A stretch of DNA of 9,430 nucleotides from Acidiferrobacter sp. GTDB lineage: Bacteria > Pseudomonadota > Gammaproteobacteria > Acidiferrobacterales > Acidiferrobacteraceae. Made by a program: the position numbers and the translations under genes. The notes beneath the pieces are model-generated. The model saw nothing but the letters and a program-made list of their open reading frames with translations, had not been told where the DNA came from and searched no databases. Position 1 is the stretch's first letter. Each line of letters opens with the position of its first letter. Below, piece after piece: positions 7,970-9,430 of the stretch. The DNA lies in NCBI GenBank assembly GCA_027335965.1, contig DAHWGZ010000060.1, positions 1 to 9,430 of the forward strand, written 5' to 3'.

Positions 7970-9187
7970 ATGTCGTCCGTCCTCCCGTCGGCTACACGGG
8001 TCGTGTCCGGTATGCGCGCGACCGGACGACTCCATCTGGGGCATTATCATGGGGTCCTCAGAAACTGGGTCCGTCTCCAGAACGAGTACGACTGTTTCTT
8101 CTTCGTCGCTGATTGGCATGCCCTGACCACGCATTACGAGGACCCCGGCGTCATTGCCGAGAGCGTCCGCGACATGGTCATCGATTGGCTGGCGGCGGGG
8201 GTCGATTTCCAGAGCGCCACGCTGTTCGTGCAATCCGACGTCCCCCAGCACGCCGAACTCCATCTGCTGTTGTCGATGATCACGCCGCTTGGCTGGCTCG
8301 AACGCGTCCCCACGTTCAAGGATCAGCAGGAAAAATTGCGCGAGCGTGACCTGGCGACCTACGGATTTCTGGGTTATCCGCTGCTGCAGAGCGCCGATAT
8401 CCTCGCCTACCGCGCGGCCTTCGTGCCCGTGGGCGAGGATCAGGTGGCGCATATCGAGCTGTGCCGCGAAGTGGCGCGCCGATTCAACTACCTTTATGGG
8501 CGCGAGGCGGGCTTTCTGGACAAGGCCGAAGAGGCCCTGCGGATCATGGGTCGCAAGGCCGCGAAGGCCTATAAGGACCTGCGCGAGGCCTACCTGGAAC
8601 GGGGCGAGAAGGAGGCCCTGGAGACGGCGCGTGCCCTGATCGAGCGACAGGTCAACATGACCCTGGGCGACAAGGAGCGGCTTTTCGGGTATCTGGAGGG
8701 TCATGGACGCCTGATCCTTACCGAACCCCAGGCCTTGCTCACGCCGCAGTCGCGGATGCCGGGGCTTGATGGCCAAAAGATGTCGAAATCCTATGGAAAC
8801 ATCATAGGATTACGCGAGCACCCGGACGAGGTGGCGAAGAAGCTGAAGACGATGCCCACCGATCCCGCGCGCAAGCGGCGGACGGATCCGGGCAATCCCG
8901 ATCTCTGCCCGGTCTGGCCCTTCCATGAAATCTATTCGTCGGAGGATGTGAAGACCTGGGTTCGCAACGGGTGCACGACCGCCGGCATCGGCTGTCTTCA
9001 GTGCAAGCAGCCGGTCATAGACGCCGTCAATGCCGAGCTTGCCCCGATCCGCGCGCGCGCCCAGGAGCTGGAAAAGGATGCCGCCGGGGTTCGGACGATC
9101 CTGGCCGAGGGGGCGCGCCGGGCTCGTGAGGCTGCGGACGAAACGCTGGAAGACGTTCGGCGGGCCATGGGTTTGGCGTGGGACTAG
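7970..9187 (+). CDS. trpS: Tryptophan--tRNA ligase (TrpRS), long proteobacterial form
   Basis: Encodes 405 residues against about 330 in E. coli. It charges tRNA-Trp with tryptophan using ATP. Class I signatures are intact: HLGH at 22-25 in TGRLHLGHYHG, and KMSKS at 270-274. Other TrpRS hallmarks are ADWHALTT at 47-54, LGYPLLQSADIL at 134-145 and VGEDQVAHIEL at 154-164. An insertion at about 183-250, mostly charged helix (KAAKAYKDLREAYLERGEKE), explains much of the extra length. In the C-terminal anticodon-binding part, C313, C335, C342 and C345 form C-x21-C-x6-C-x2-C, like the iron-sulfur ligand pattern described in Thermotoga maritima TrpRS. An AGGA at 7958-7961 within the protease gene provides a ribosome-binding site 8 nt from the ATG. 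Essential role; likely co-transcribed with scpA, 4 nt downstream. Confidence 0.97.
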   Translation: MSSVLPSATRVVSGMRATGRLHLGHYHGVLRNWVRLQNEYDCFFFVADWHALTTHYEDPGVIAESVRDMVIDWLAAGVDFQSATLFVQSDVPQHAELHLLLSMITPLGWLERVPTFKDQQEKLRERDLATYGFLGYPLLQSADILAYRAAFVPVGEDQVAHIELCREVARRFNYLYGREAGFLDKAEEALRIMGRKAAKAYKDLREAYLERGEKEALETARALIERQVNMTLGDKERLFGYLEGHGRLILTEPQALLTPQSRMPGLDGQKMSKSYGNIIGLREHPDEVAKKLKTMPTDPARKRRTDPGNPDLCPVWPFHEIYSSEDVKTWVRNGCTTAGIGCLQCKQPVIDAVNAELAPIRARAQELEKDAAGVRTILAEGARRAREAADETLEDVRRAMGLAWD

Positions 9188-9191
9188 CGCC

Positions 9192-9430
9192 ATGAGTGCG
9201 GTTCTGGTTCGCGGGGAGGAGTGGACCAAGATCCCCGAAGACCTTTATATCCCCCCGGATGCCCTTGAGGTCATTCTTGAGGAGTTTGCCGGACCCCTCG
9301 ACCTGCTTTTGTACCTCATCCGTCGCGACAATATCGATGTGCTCGATATTCCGATAGCGGAAGTGACGCGCCAGTACATGACCTATGTGGAGATCATGAA
9401 GGCGATCAAGCTCGAGCTGGCCGCGGACTA
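9192..9430 (+). CDS. scpA: Segregation and condensation protein A, N-terminal part (3' truncated by window)
   Basis: The first 79 codons of ScpA, the kleisin subunit that bridges SMC heads. The diagnostic stretch is FAGPLDLLLYLIRRDNIDVLDIPIAEVTRQY (residues 32-62), the N-terminal helical domain that binds the SMC neck, followed by a helix ending in LELAAD. Residues 1-20 (MSAVLVRGEEWTKIPEDLYI) are a variable leader before the conserved domain. The ATG at 9192 is 4 nt after the trpS stop; the ribosome-binding site is weak, so coupling to trpS is likely. scpB would be expected next, beyond the window. Confidence 0.93.
   Translation, partial: MSAVLVRGEEWTKIPEDLYIPPDALEVILEEFAGPLDLLLYLIRRDNIDVLDIPIAEVTRQYMTYVEIMKAIKLELAAD

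Overview
This is a gene-dense, GC-rich chromosomal window of housekeeping genes. It most likely comes from a gammaproteobacterium, possibly a deep-branching chemolithotrophic lineage; the genus is a guess I cannot confirm. The order smc-zipA-ligA and the set TrpH/YciV-type PHP protein, yciO, site-2 protease, trpS, scpA are both typical of gammaproteobacteria. I saw no mobile elements, tRNA or rRNA genes, CRISPR arrays or prophage sequence.

Layout. (A) 1-3449, plus strand: the 3' end of smc, then zipA (3-nt gap), then ligA (4-nt ATGA overlap). These cover chromosome condensation, FtsZ-ring anchoring and NAD+-dependent DNA ligation. (B) 3510-4908, minus strand and convergent with ligA: a tightly packed unit read yciI > bolA > ppiC-type lipoprotein gene, with a GTGA overlap and an 8-nt gap. 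(C) 5068-5799, minus strand: an unrecognised 243-residue helical protein without cysteine, separated from yciI by a 159-bp non-coding stretch. (D) 5820/5829-9430, plus strand and divergent from C by at most 29 bp: a PHP phosphoesterase, yciO (1-nt overlap), an M50 site-2 protease (12-nt gap with its own extended -10 element), trpS (abutting), and the 5' end of scpA (4-nt gap).

How it fits together. The window starts in the condensin ATPase gene smc and ends in the gene for its kleisin partner ScpA, so both halves of the condensin lie within about 9 kb, with cell-division, DNA-repair and translation genes between them. The most interesting signals are subtle: a Cys-x21-Cys-x6-Cys-x2-Cys array in TrpRS that closely resembles the [4Fe-4S] site described for Thermotoga TrpRS; an extended -10 box placed so that the protease mRNA would begin at its ATG (leaderless); a probable TTG start for the PHP gene whose ribosome-binding region overlaps a candidate promoter of the divergent gene; YciO substitutions at the residues that define true threonylcarbamoyl-AMP synthases; and the unrecognised protein at 5068-5799. 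No wholly new multi-gene system is evident.
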